In this document: positions 33,132 to 39,983 of the stretch, in pieces | Layout of the letters: the number at the start of each line of letters is the position of its first letter | Position numbering within the stretch: position 1 is the first letter of the stretch | Assembly: GCA_017547755.1 (NCBI GenBank) | Contig: JAFYOX010000038.1 | Location: 1 to 40,370 of the forward strand | Length of the DNA stretch: 40,370 bases | Reading direction: 5' to 3' | From: Clostridia bacterium | Lineage (GTDB): Bacteria > Bacillota > Clostridia > Oscillospirales > CAG-272 | The notes under the pieces: model-generated | Seen by the model: only the letters and a program-made list of their open reading frames with translations | Told to the model about the DNA's origin: nothing | The model's database searches: none | Program-made: the position numbers and the translations under genes

Positions 33132-33165
33132 CGGGGAGGAACTTTTCGAGAAAAGTTCCTCCCCG
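33132..33165 (+). terminator. Hairpin of the shared family between gldG-like and DUF4340 genes
   Basis: Perfect 16-bp stem CGGGGAGGAACTTTTC and complement, loop GA, followed by the family tail. Because the downstream gene has no evident promoter, this is likely a partial terminator or processing signal inside the operon. Confidence 0.65.
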
Positions 33166-33258
33166 AACCCCACTTCAAAAGCTTTCCATCTGGGAAAAAA
33201 TATCGTTCTTCCATAGATGGAGTTTTACGAATAAACCGTTAGAAAGACGTTTTTTATT

Positions 33259-34824
33259 ATGATTAAGAAACAGAAACAGCTTATTATCATTTTTGGTGTG
33301 CTGTTCGTCGTCATGGTGATTGCGTATTTTGCCGTGATCCGTCCGCTGACCGCGGTCGTGGATGACGGTACGGTAACGCAGGAACTGCTTCCGGGTGAAG
33401 TACAGGTGACGGCAAAGACCACCAACATCTATATTTTCGATCCGCTGGAACGTTCGGAGATCCAGTCCATTGAAGTCACGAACGAATTCGGCGGCTACAA
33501 GGTATACCGCGACGCGTCCGACACCTTCCAGCTCGAAGGCTGCCCCGGACTGAGCTTTGACCCCGAGATCTTCTCCAGCCTGGTCGTTTCCTCCGGTACG
33601 CCGACCGCGATGATGCGTGTGGCGACCGATCTGACCCCCGAACAGATGGCAGAATACGGCCTCGACGATCCGCAGGCATCCTGGACGGTAACGTCCACCC
33701 TCGGCGAAAAGTTCACCATGTATGTCGGTGACGCGCTTGTGACCGAAGGCGGCTACTACGTCAAGTATGCGGACCGTGATGCGGCGTACATCGTCAGCAC
33801 CACTCTCGCGGACACCATTCTCCAGCCCGCAAAGGTTCTGCTTCAGCCCCTGCTGACCGCAGGTATGTCCCAGAACGACTACTTCTTCGTTGACAACTTC
33901 TCCGTATGGCACGGCGAAGACCTCTTCGTTCACATCAACCGTGTTCCGGACGATCAGAAGAAGAATCCCGATGCGATCACCGAGATCAAGATGACCTACC
34001 CGCTTCCGGAAGGCGGCGGTGACGGCGTTTACTACGAAGCGAACGACAACCTCTACTTCCAGATCCTGTACAACTTCATCGCTCTGGAAGGCGACTCCGT
34101 CGAATGCTTCATGCCGACCGACGAGGAACTCGAACAGTACGGTCTGGCGGATCCGGCGTACACCATCGCGTACACCTTCGAAGACTACCAGTTCTACATC
34201 TTTGCTTCCGAAGAACAGAAGGACGGCACCTTCTACGCGGTCTCCAACCTCTTCGGCTACAACATCGTCTGCAAGGTATCCAACGAAAAGCTCGGCTGGC
34301 TCTCCGACGACACCTTCGCGTGGATCTTCCCGACTCCGTTCTTCGTGAACATCACCGAAGTATCCCGCATCACGCTCAAGGGCGACAACGTGGATGTTGA
34401 TTACCGTCTGACCCACAATGTATCCGAAGAAGGCAACGCAGTCCTCGACGTCAAGGAAATGAACAGCGGCGTGGAAATCCCGAATGCCGAAGTCAAGAAC
34501 TTCCGCGAATACTACAAGACGATGCTGAATATCACGAACCAGGAATACGCGCTCCTCTCCGCGGAAGACCGCGCTGCCCTGATGGCGGATGACAGCCGTC
34601 TCGTCCTCACGATGACGTATGAAAACACCGACGGTGACGAATACGAATACAAGTTCTACCAGTACTACGCAAGCTCCACCGACAAGCTCAGCACCGGTAA
34701 GATCTTCGTAGTCGTCAACGGTGCCGGCGAATTCTACACCACCAACGACCTTGTCGACAAGGTCGTCAACGACACCTCCCGTGTTCTTGAAGGTCTCGAC
34801 ATCGACGCGTACGGTCACAACTAA
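33259..34824 (+). CDS. DUF4340 domain-containing protein
   Basis: A 521-residue protein with one N-terminal membrane segment (about 7-28) and an outside remainder. It contains repeated units: LTPEQMAEYGLDDPQASWTV near 124 and PTDEELEQYGLADPAYTIAY near 288, each followed by a beta-rich stretch, the DUF4340 pattern. DUF4340 genes usually follow GldA/F/G-like genes, as here, and the product is assumed to be part of that complex. No catalytic motif is seen. Start ATG 33259 has only a weak upstream purine tract (AGAAAGACG). Confidence 0.85.
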   Translation: MIKKQKQLIIIFGVLFVVMVIAYFAVIRPLTAVVDDGTVTQELLPGEVQVTAKTTNIYIFDPLERSEIQSIEVTNEFGGYKVYRDASDTFQLEGCPGLSFDPEIFSSLVVSSGTPTAMMRVATDLTPEQMAEYGLDDPQASWTVTSTLGEKFTMYVGDALVTEGGYYVKYADRDAAYIVSTTLADTILQPAKVLLQPLLTAGMSQNDYFFVDNFSVWHGEDLFVHINRVPDDQKKNPDAITEIKMTYPLPEGGGDGVYYEANDNLYFQILYNFIALEGDSVECFMPTDEELEQYGLADPAYTIAYTFEDYQFYIFASEEQKDGTFYAVSNLFGYNIVCKVSNEKLGWLSDDTFAWIFPTPFFVNITEVSRITLKGDNVDVDYRLTHNVSEEGNAVLDVKEMNSGVEIPNAEVKNFREYYKTMLNITNQEYALLSAEDRAALMADDSRLVLTMTYENTDGDEYEYKFYQYYASSTDKLSTGKIFVVVNGAGEFYTTNDLVDKVVNDTSRVLEGLDIDAYGHN

Positions 34825-34839
34825 AGAAAATTTATCCCT

Positions 34840-34872
34840 CGGGGAAAACTTTTTTGAAAAAAGTTTTCCCCG
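34840..34872 (+). terminator. Terminator after DUF4340 gene (shared family)
   Basis: Perfect 16-bp stem CGGGGAAAACTTTTTT and complement with a single G between the arms. The tail is partly rearranged (GATTTTCTTTAAATCGGAG) before the family CAAAAAACTT. Confidence 0.8.
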
Positions 34873-34928
34873 ATTTTCTTTAAATCGGAGCCAAACCACT
34901 TTCAAAAAACTTCAATCTGATATATAAT

Positions 34929-34969
34929 AGAGGTACAGCGAATTTTCCGTTTCGCTGTACCTCTTTTTT
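34929..34969 (+). terminator. Strong terminator upstream of the Gfo/Idh/MocA gene
   Basis: Perfect 14-bp stem AGAGGTACAGCGAA (34929-34942) and TTCGCTGTACCTCT (34951-34964), then T6. A TATAAT lies directly before it (34923-34928) with only a weak TTTCAA at -35, so either this is a plain terminator or a short-leader attenuator 30 bases before the next start. Confidence 0.85.
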
Positions 34970-35000
34970 GAATTTTATCATCCGAAAGGAGATTTTTCAT

Positions 35001-36179
35001 ATGGCAAAAATCAAACTTGGTGTCTTCGGTCTGTGGCGCGGCGGCAGTTTCCTTGACATCATCCAGGCGCAGGACGACGCGGAAGTTTACGCGATCTGCG
35101 ACAAGGACGAAGAAAAGCTGAACGCTGCGGCTGCACGTCTGCCGGAAAGTGTTCTGAAGTTCACAAACTTCGATGAATTCATCGAATGCGGACTGGACGG
35201 CGTTCTTCTGTGCAACTACTTCAATCAGCACGCGGAATTCGCGATCCGTGCGCTGGACCGCGGCATCCCCGTCTTCAGCGAATGTACGTCCGGTGCGACC
35301 CTGCACGACTGTGTTCTGCTCTGCGAAGCGGTGGAAAGAAACAACGGCAAGTACATGATCGCGGAAAACTATCCCTTCAGCCCGGCGCTTCTGGAAATGG
35401 AACGTCTGCAGAAGGAAGGCACGCTCGGCCGCATTCTGTACGCGGAAGGCGAATACAACCACACAGCGACGAAGGAAGATCTGCGCGGTCTGACGCCCGG
35501 CAAGTATCACTGGCGCGCATGGATGCCGCGTACGTACTATGTAACGCACGCGCTCGGCCCGCTGATGCACATTACGAAGCAGATGCCGGTGAAGGTCAAC
35601 GCGTTCGCGGTACACTCGGACGTCCTGGAAGAATACGACGACTTCCGTCACAACTACGACGCACTGGCAATGATGAACTGCATCACGGACGACGGTGCAC
35701 TGTTCCGCTTCACGGGATGCACGGCGATGTGTTCTCCGAGCGGCTACCGCATCTGCGGTGAATTCGGCGGTGCGGAAACCGGACGTACCCTCGGCGGCAA
35801 CGTCAACGTGACCTACCACAGCTGGACGACACCGGAAGGAAAGCCGCAGAGCGAGACCTACGCCCCGGAATCCCACGCAGAAGCGTCCAAGACCGGTCAC
35901 GGCGGCGGCGACTACTGGATGGTACGCAACTTCGTGGACTATATCACGAAGGACATCGAGCCGTTCTTCAACGTCTACCGCGGATGCGCGATGTCGGCGG
36001 TAGCGATCCTCGCATGGCGCAGCTGCATGGAAGACGGACAGACCTACTACATCCCCGACTTCCGTGATCCGGAAGCACGCGCCAAGATCCGCGACGATGT
36101 CCTCACCCCGTTCCCGGACGAAAACGGCAACGTCACCCTGCCCTGCGCGATCGGCAAGAAGATGAATCCGAGGAAATAA
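35001..36179 (+). CDS. Gfo/Idh/MocA family protein lacking the EKP lysine
   Basis: A 392-residue protein with an N-terminal Rossmann fold (IKLGVFGLWRGGSFLD, then VYAICDKDEEKL) and the family C-terminal alpha/beta domain (YHWRAWMPRTYYVTHALGPLMH, then GHGGGDYWMVRNFVDYI). The Gly-rich loop is GVFGLWRGG, not the usual GxGxxA/G. The EKP motif reads SECTSGAT, so its Lys and Pro are missing. It may therefore bind NAD(P) differently or not act as a simple oxidoreductase. The GHGGGDYWM segment recalls the GH109-like branch, in which NAD serves glycoside cleavage. AAAGGAGA precedes ATG 35001. It stands alone between terminators. Confidence 0.82.
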   Translation: MAKIKLGVFGLWRGGSFLDIIQAQDDAEVYAICDKDEEKLNAAAARLPESVLKFTNFDEFIECGLDGVLLCNYFNQHAEFAIRALDRGIPVFSECTSGATLHDCVLLCEAVERNNGKYMIAENYPFSPALLEMERLQKEGTLGRILYAEGEYNHTATKEDLRGLTPGKYHWRAWMPRTYYVTHALGPLMHITKQMPVKVNAFAVHSDVLEEYDDFRHNYDALAMMNCITDDGALFRFTGCTAMCSPSGYRICGEFGGAETGRTLGGNVNVTYHSWTTPEGKPQSETYAPESHAEASKTGHGGGDYWMVRNFVDYITKDIEPFFNVYRGCAMSAVAILAWRSCMEDGQTYYIPDFRDPEARAKIRDDVLTPFPDENGNVTLPCAIGKKMNPRK

Positions 36180-36189
36180 AATAATTACT

Positions 36190-36223
36190 CGGGGAGGAAC
36201 TTTTTAAAAAAAGTTCCTCCCCG
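36190..36223 (+). terminator. Terminator after the Gfo/Idh/MocA gene (shared family)
   Basis: Perfect 16-bp stem CGGGGAGGAACTTTTT and complement, then tail AACCCCTCTTCAAAAACTTTTAAACAAA. Confidence 0.85.
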
Positions 36224-36303
36224 AACCCCTCTTCAAAAACTTTTAAACAAATGGATTGGGCTGAGTTTGTGCAAACTGTTTGTATATGGATTTTCGTAAA
36301 GCA

Positions 36304-36340
36304 AAAAGACGGATGTACCGGTTTGGTACGTCCGTCTTTT
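36304..36340. terminator. Bidirectional terminator
   Basis: 16-bp stem AAAAGACGGATGTACC/GGTACGTCCGTCTTTT (one T-G pair) with loop GGTTT; T-rich on both strands. It closes the minus-strand gene ending at 36355 and backs up the plus-strand terminator at 36190. Confidence 0.85.
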
Positions 36341-36354
36341 GTTATTGTTTGAGA

Positions 36355-37083
36355 TTACTTGGTTTTACCGAGAAGGTTTGCGATGCGCGCATCGGCGGTT
36401 GCCGTGAGAATTTCCATCCGTCCACGGTAATCGTTGTCGTCGATGTCGTCGTTCACGAACCGCTCCGTGAGCTTATCAATCGCGCCTTTGAGTTCGTTGC
36501 TGATGAAGTCGATCTGTTCTCTGACGTATTGTGCCGCGGGATTTTCCTTCGGCGCGTGTTCCTTTTTGTACGCCTCGATCATGTGAACGGTATCCTCGCG
36601 GATATTGCCCCACTTGTCGAGCATATTCTCCAACAGCTTGGTTTCCGCAGCGAGAATCGTCGCAAGTTCATTGTTTTCATAAGACCCTTCCGGCGGTTCG
36701 GCAGGAATATATTTTTTCAAATTTCTGATCTCGTCGTCGATATCGTCGAGCTTGTCGTACAGGCGGCGCAGTTCTTCGGGCATGGTTTCGGTTGTTTCTT
36801 CGATCACGGTTTCTTCTGCGGGAGTAATGGTTTCGAGAACTTCTGCGGTGTTGGTATCTTCAAACATTTTTATATCCTCCGACTGCGAACAGAGTTCACT
36901 GACTCTCGGCGGACACGCTTCCGTATTCCCGTTTTCCGTATCGGTCAGGACAATGGCGGTTTCGCTCTCGTCGGTGAAGCGTGCCCGTCCTTTTTTTATC
37001 AGACCCTGCACCCGTTTCGGGTAGGTCTGTCCGATTTCGTTTCCGTCTGCATCGAATACGTGAATCCTCTCGTTTTTTGTCAT
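36355..37083 (-). CDS. Unknown protein, N-terminal PLMP/RRXRR-like module plus helical region (paralogue A)
   Basis: A 242-residue protein. Residues ~5-45 (RIHVFDADGNEIGQTYPKRV..LIKKGRARFTD..IVL) resemble in pattern the N-terminal PLMP/RRXRR module of IscB-type proteins (a short beta strand, G-x4-P-x2-P-x-R-A-x-x-L-x-x-G-R-A); no nuclease domain follows. An acidic linker rich in Glu/Thr (about 72-100) leads to a predicted coiled/helical part (PEELRRLYDKLDDIDDEIRNL) and a C-terminal helix with DDNDYRGRM. The start at 37083 has AGGGGAGG at the right distance; an in-frame ATG at 37143 lies upstream. A second in-frame ATG at 36867 also has GGAGG. The neighbour at 37281-38039 is a paralogue with the same plan. 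Function unknown. Confidence 0.75.
   Translation of the reverse strand: MTKNERIHVFDADGNEIGQTYPKRVQGLIKKGRARFTDESETAIVLTDTENGNTEACPPRVSELCSQSEDIKMFEDTNTAEVLETITPAEETVIEETTETMPEELRRLYDKLDDIDDEIRNLKKYIPAEPPEGSYENNELATILAAETKLLENMLDKWGNIREDTVHMIEAYKKEHAPKENPAAQYVREQIDFISNELKGAIDKLTERFVNDDIDDNDYRGRMEILTATADARIANLLGKTK
36865..36880 (-). promoter_or_regulatory. Internal ribosome binding site and start in paralogue A
   Basis: On the minus strand GGAGG (36876-36880), eight bases, then an in-frame ATG (36865-36867) opening MFEDTN. It would give a 170-residue form (36355-36867) lacking the N-terminal module. The same arrangement recurs in the paralogue. Confidence 0.65.
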
Positions 37084-37160
37084 GGGTGTCCTCCCCTTTC
37101 GATGACTGACTGTTCCATTGTATGCGGCGCAGTTTTTTGTCATGGGTGCCGTCCCCTGCC
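37084..37160 (-). repeat. Duplicated leader motif of paralogue A
   Basis: The minus-strand leader contains GGGGACGGCACCCATGAC (with AAAAAAC) and, 60 bases on, GGGGAGGACACCCATGAC (with AAAAAAC), the second supplying the ribosome site and start. The equivalent leader occurs before paralogue B at about 38040-38120, sharing CGCATACAAT and ATCGAAAGGGGAGG. Confidence 0.7.
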
Positions 37161-37168
37161 GTGAATTC

Positions 37169-37197
37169 AGTATAACACAGAAACGGACGGCTGTCAA
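37169..37197 (-). promoter_or_regulatory. Promoter of paralogue A
   Basis: Minus-strand TTGACA (37192-37197), 17-bp spacer, TATACT (37169-37174). Confidence 0.85.
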
Positions 37198-37219
37198 GCA
37201 AGCGGTTCTTGATTTCCGC

Positions 37220-37250
37220 AAAAAAGAGGAATACCGTCTGGCATTCCTCT
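37220..37250 (-). terminator. Terminator of paralogue B
   Basis: Stem AGAGGAAT/ATTCCTCT (37225-37232, 37243-37250) followed on the minus strand by TTTTT. It ends paralogue B just before the promoter of paralogue A. Confidence 0.8.
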
Positions 37251-37280
37251 GTGATTTATGGGACTGTGGCTGTGTTTGAA

Positions 37281-38039
37281 TTATCCGCCGTACTTCAGCG
37301 CGTTCAGTTCGCCGCGAAGTTTCCGGATGCGTTCATCGCAGTCTTCCTGTACCACCGCCATCTGTGCGCGGTAGTCGTCCAGCGTCATTTCCTGACAGCG
37401 GAGACTGTCGTTCAGCTTCTGGCACATCGCCTTGTACGATTCCATCGCCATGTTGATCTGATAAACAATAAACCGTTCTTCGTCAAAGCCGTCCGACTTG
37501 CGCTGCGGCTTTGCTTCGTCCTTGACCTTCTGGATCAGGTTCAGCGTCTGTACGCGCATATCCGCATAACGGTCGGCAAGATGACGGAGACGGTCGCCTT
37601 CATCGCTCATCGCGTTGGCAATGGCGATTACGCCTTCCGGTTCCATGCCGTTCATGTCTTCCGGAACCGACGGCCCCATCGCGCTGACATTGTAGAGCAT
37701 CTTGTCGATGTTTTCGAGGATGCCGTACAGACGGTTCAGTTCCTCGTTCAGCGGAAGACCGGTTTCTTCGATAGTTTCGGGAACTTCTGCGGTTTCGGTG
37801 ATTTCTTCGTTGACGTTGATATCTTCAAACATTTCTGTATCCTCCAATGTATGTTGTACTGTATGTACCTCGGACGGATACGCTGAATCCATGTCTCGTA
37901 TATAGGATATGAGAACGATCACGTCGTCTGCATCGTCTGCCCAGCGTGCCCGTCCCTGTTTCACTAACCCACGCGCCCGTTTCGGGTAGGTGGGATTGAC
38001 TTCATTTCCGGTTTCATCGAATACACGGATCATTTTCAT
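37281..38039 (-). CDS. Unknown protein, N-terminal PLMP/RRXRR-like module plus helical region (paralogue B)
   Basis: A 252-residue paralogue of the downstream gene. The N-terminus IRVFDETGNEVNPTYPKRAR followed by GLVKQGRARW is the clearest version of the module. Then come an acidic linker (EEITETAEVPETIEETG), a helical part (NEELNRLYGILENIDKML) and a C-terminal helix with LDDYRAQM, matching DDNDYRGRM of paralogue A. The expected start codon by alignment is ATC at 38049-38051, six bases after GGGGAGG; the first ATG, at 38039, lies 14 bases beyond the site. An internal in-frame ATG at 37832 has its own GGAGG. It has its own promoter and terminator. No membrane segment or known catalytic motif is seen. 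Confidence 0.75.
   Translation of the reverse strand: MKMIRVFDETGNEVNPTYPKRARGLVKQGRARWADDADDVIVLISYIRDMDSAYPSEVHTVQHTLEDTEMFEDINVNEEITETAEVPETIEETGLPLNEELNRLYGILENIDKMLYNVSAMGPSVPEDMNGMEPEGVIAIANAMSDEGDRLRHLADRYADMRVQTLNLIQKVKDEAKPQRKSDGFDEERFIVYQINMAMESYKAMCQKLNDSLRCQEMTLDDYRAQMAVVQEDCDERIRKLRGELNALKYGG
37830..37845 (-). promoter_or_regulatory. Internal ribosome binding site and start in paralogue B
   Basis: Minus-strand GGAGG (37841-37845), eight bases, then in-frame ATG (37830-37832) opening MFEDIN, giving a 183-residue short form. Position, spacing and following residues match the internal start of paralogue A. Confidence 0.65.
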
Positions 38040-38133
38040 GTTTTTTGTGATGGGTGTCCTCCCCTTTCGATGATATTGTATTGTATGCGGTGCCGTTTTT
38101 TAGGAATGGGTGCCGTCCCCGTCCGCTGAAATC

Positions 38134-38162
38134 ATTATATCAAAAAAGAGAAACCCTGTCAA
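38134..38162 (-). promoter_or_regulatory. Promoter of paralogue B
   Basis: Minus-strand TTGACA (38157-38162), 17-bp spacer, TATAAT (38134-38139). The -35 lies in the loop of the terminator hairpin at 38142-38176. Confidence 0.88.
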
Positions 38163-38176
38163 TCAAGTTTCTCTTT
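38142..38176 (-). terminator. Terminator overlapping the paralogue B promoter
   Basis: Stem AAAGAGAAAC/GTTTCTCTTT (38145-38154, 38167-38176); on the minus strand it runs into TTTTTT. It can stop transcripts from the solute-binding protein gene while its 12-base loop holds the -35 of the next unit. Confidence 0.75.
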
Positions 38177-38212
38177 ATTTTCTGTTCCGTGTAAAAGTTT
38201 TTGGAAAGAGGT

Positions 38213-38248
38213 CCGGAGAAAACCTTTTTTTAAAAAGGTTTTCTCCGG
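38213..38248 (-). terminator. Terminator of the solute-binding protein gene (shared family)
   Basis: Perfect 17-bp stem CCGGAGAAAACCTTTTT and complement with TT between, and on the minus strand the tail GACCTCTTTCCAAAAACTTTTAC. Member of the hairpin-plus-tail family, here in minus orientation. Confidence 0.85.
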
Positions 38249-38266
38249 GAACCGCATCATATAAAC

Positions 38267-39820
38267 TCATCTTCCGCCGCGGTCGGCGATCATGTCTTCA
38301 CATTTTTCGATCATCTTGTCGAGGAGTCTGGTTGCGGGCTTTTCGAGGGACTTGTACTTGGAGGCAAAGTCGGTGGAGTTCGCGCCGATTGCTGCGTTGA
38401 AGGTATTTGCAAGGAAAATACCGGACAGACCTGCGGAGTATGCGAGCGCGAAGCCGTTGCCGTGGTTGTCGTGGATGATGTCGATCATCTGCGCGGAGGT
38501 GTTGTCACGGGTGTACTTGATCTTCAGAGAAGATTCGTAGTATTCCGGAAGAACCTGCGTGTAGGTTTCGCGGCAGAGAACTTCGACGACGGTGCTGATG
38601 AAGTCAAGACGGTCATAGGAAACCGCAACCGGAATGAAGCCGAGTTCGGCGGTGTCGTGCGTGGAGGAAACGTAATTGCTCTGGAGTTCGTCAAGAAGCG
38701 GGTACGGGAGAACTGCGATGCCCATTTCGGCGTCACGGAAGTCGGAGGTTTCAAGAGAACCCAGACGCATATAACCGATGAAGAGAGAACGTCCTTCGGT
38801 GAAGAACGAAATCGTTTCCGCTTCGCCGCCGAGTTCAATTGCGGTCGCGTTGTTGTTCAGAATGGCGTTCAGCTTTTCGGTAAGAAGGATGGAGCGTTCG
38901 TTGTTGACCGCGATTTCCGGATAACCGTCTTCACGTCTGGTGATAAATCCGGGGTCGGCGGAGATCAGCCACGGGATCATCGGTCCCCACATCTGGAATG
39001 CGACGTGGCCGTACTGGTCGTTCTTGTCGTGAGAACCGTTGCCGTTGAGGTCAAGATAGCAGTTTTCGATGAGCATCTTGTAGTTGTCAAGCGTCCATTC
39101 GCGGTTCAGAACCATCGCGTAAACGTCTTCCGGGTCGCCGTACATATCCGTGTACATATCCTTGTTCATAACAAGACAGTGCGTACAGCGGAGCATATCG
39201 ATGAAATAGTCGCCCGCAAGCATGAAGCGGAGGTTGGAGTTGAGCGAAATGTCGCTCATGAAGTTGTCGTACCACCACGGCGCGTCAAAGTTGAAGTTCT
39301 TGCCGTCGTATGCGTTGTGGAACAGACCTTCCGGCGTGATGGGCGCCAGACCGTAGATGTCGTTGATGATGAGGTCGTAGGTCGAGTCGCCGGACTGCAG
39401 AAGCTGACGGATGTTCGATGCAACCTGGTCATAGGAATAGTTGACGTCTTCGTACGCCAGTTCGATGTTCAGACGTTCCATAACGTCGAGGTTTCTCTGG
39501 TACGCCGCGTCGGGAGCGAGGTCGCCGGTCTGTTCTTCCGGCCCCTTGATGAGATAACTCGAAGACGGCAGAGAGGTGGAAGCGTCGTTGATGGAGTTGT
39601 AGATCATGAAGGTGTCGCCGTCAAAGTCTACGTCAACAAACGGGTCAACGTATCCTTCGTAATAGGGGTTTTCTTCCTCCACTTCTTCCACAACTTCTTC
39701 CGCTGTCGGTGTTGTCGTGAGTGCAGCAGTTTCCTCTGCATTTTCCTTGGATTCGGCACATGCTGTGAAGGTCGGCAGCAGCATCAGAAGTGCCAGAACG
39801 AGAGCGAGTTTCTGTTTCAT
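38267..39820 (-). CDS. Extracellular solute-binding lipoprotein
   Basis: A 517-residue lipoprotein: signal peptide with lipobox FTAC (Cys about residue 21), then a Glu/Thr-rich acidic linker (about 25-55) and a two-lobed binding-protein fold of the ABC sugar-binding (family 1) type, with MERLNIELAYEDVNY, SGDSTYDLIIND and IPWLISADPGFI. Near residue 265 DLNGNGSHDKND looks like a Ca2+-binding EF-hand loop of the dockerin kind, common in these proteins. No permease or ATPase gene is adjacent, so it may use a transporter encoded elsewhere. AAAGGAGA precedes ATG 39820. Confidence 0.88.
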   Translation of the reverse strand: MKQKLALVLALLMLLPTFTACAESKENAEETAALTTTPTAEEVVEEVEEENPYYEGYVDPFVDVDFDGDTFMIYNSINDASTSLPSSSYLIKGPEEQTGDLAPDAAYQRNLDVMERLNIELAYEDVNYSYDQVASNIRQLLQSGDSTYDLIINDIYGLAPITPEGLFHNAYDGKNFNFDAPWWYDNFMSDISLNSNLRFMLAGDYFIDMLRCTHCLVMNKDMYTDMYGDPEDVYAMVLNREWTLDNYKMLIENCYLDLNGNGSHDKNDQYGHVAFQMWGPMIPWLISADPGFITRREDGYPEIAVNNERSILLTEKLNAILNNNATAIELGGEAETISFFTEGRSLFIGYMRLGSLETSDFRDAEMGIAVLPYPLLDELQSNYVSSTHDTAELGFIPVAVSYDRLDFISTVVEVLCRETYTQVLPEYYESSLKIKYTRDNTSAQMIDIIHDNHGNGFALAYSAGLSGIFLANTFNAAIGANSTDFASKYKSLEKPATRLLDKMIEKCEDMIADRGGR

Positions 39821-39874
39821 CTCTGAAATTTCTCCTTTACTGAAAATTAAAACGATCCTATTAGAGGTATAACA

Positions 39875-39903
39875 ATTATAGCACAGCTTCCTATTCTTTG
39901 CAA
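39875..39903 (-). promoter_or_regulatory. Promoter of the solute-binding protein gene
   Basis: Minus-strand TTGCAA (39898-39903), 17-bp spacer, TATAAT (39875-39880) with TGC extension. Confidence 0.8.
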
Positions 39904-39935
39904 GTCTTTAATAAATAGTTATATGTCATTTCCAC

Positions 39936-39968
39936 AAAAAAGCCACCGTACGGAACGGTGGCTTTTTT
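39936..39968. terminator. Bidirectional terminator
   Basis: Perfect 14-bp stem AAAAAAGCCACCGT/ACGGTGGCTTTTTT with loop ACGGA; six T on either strand. It ends the minus-strand surface-protein gene. Confidence 0.93.
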
Positions 39969-39983
39969 GTATATCGGAGAAAT

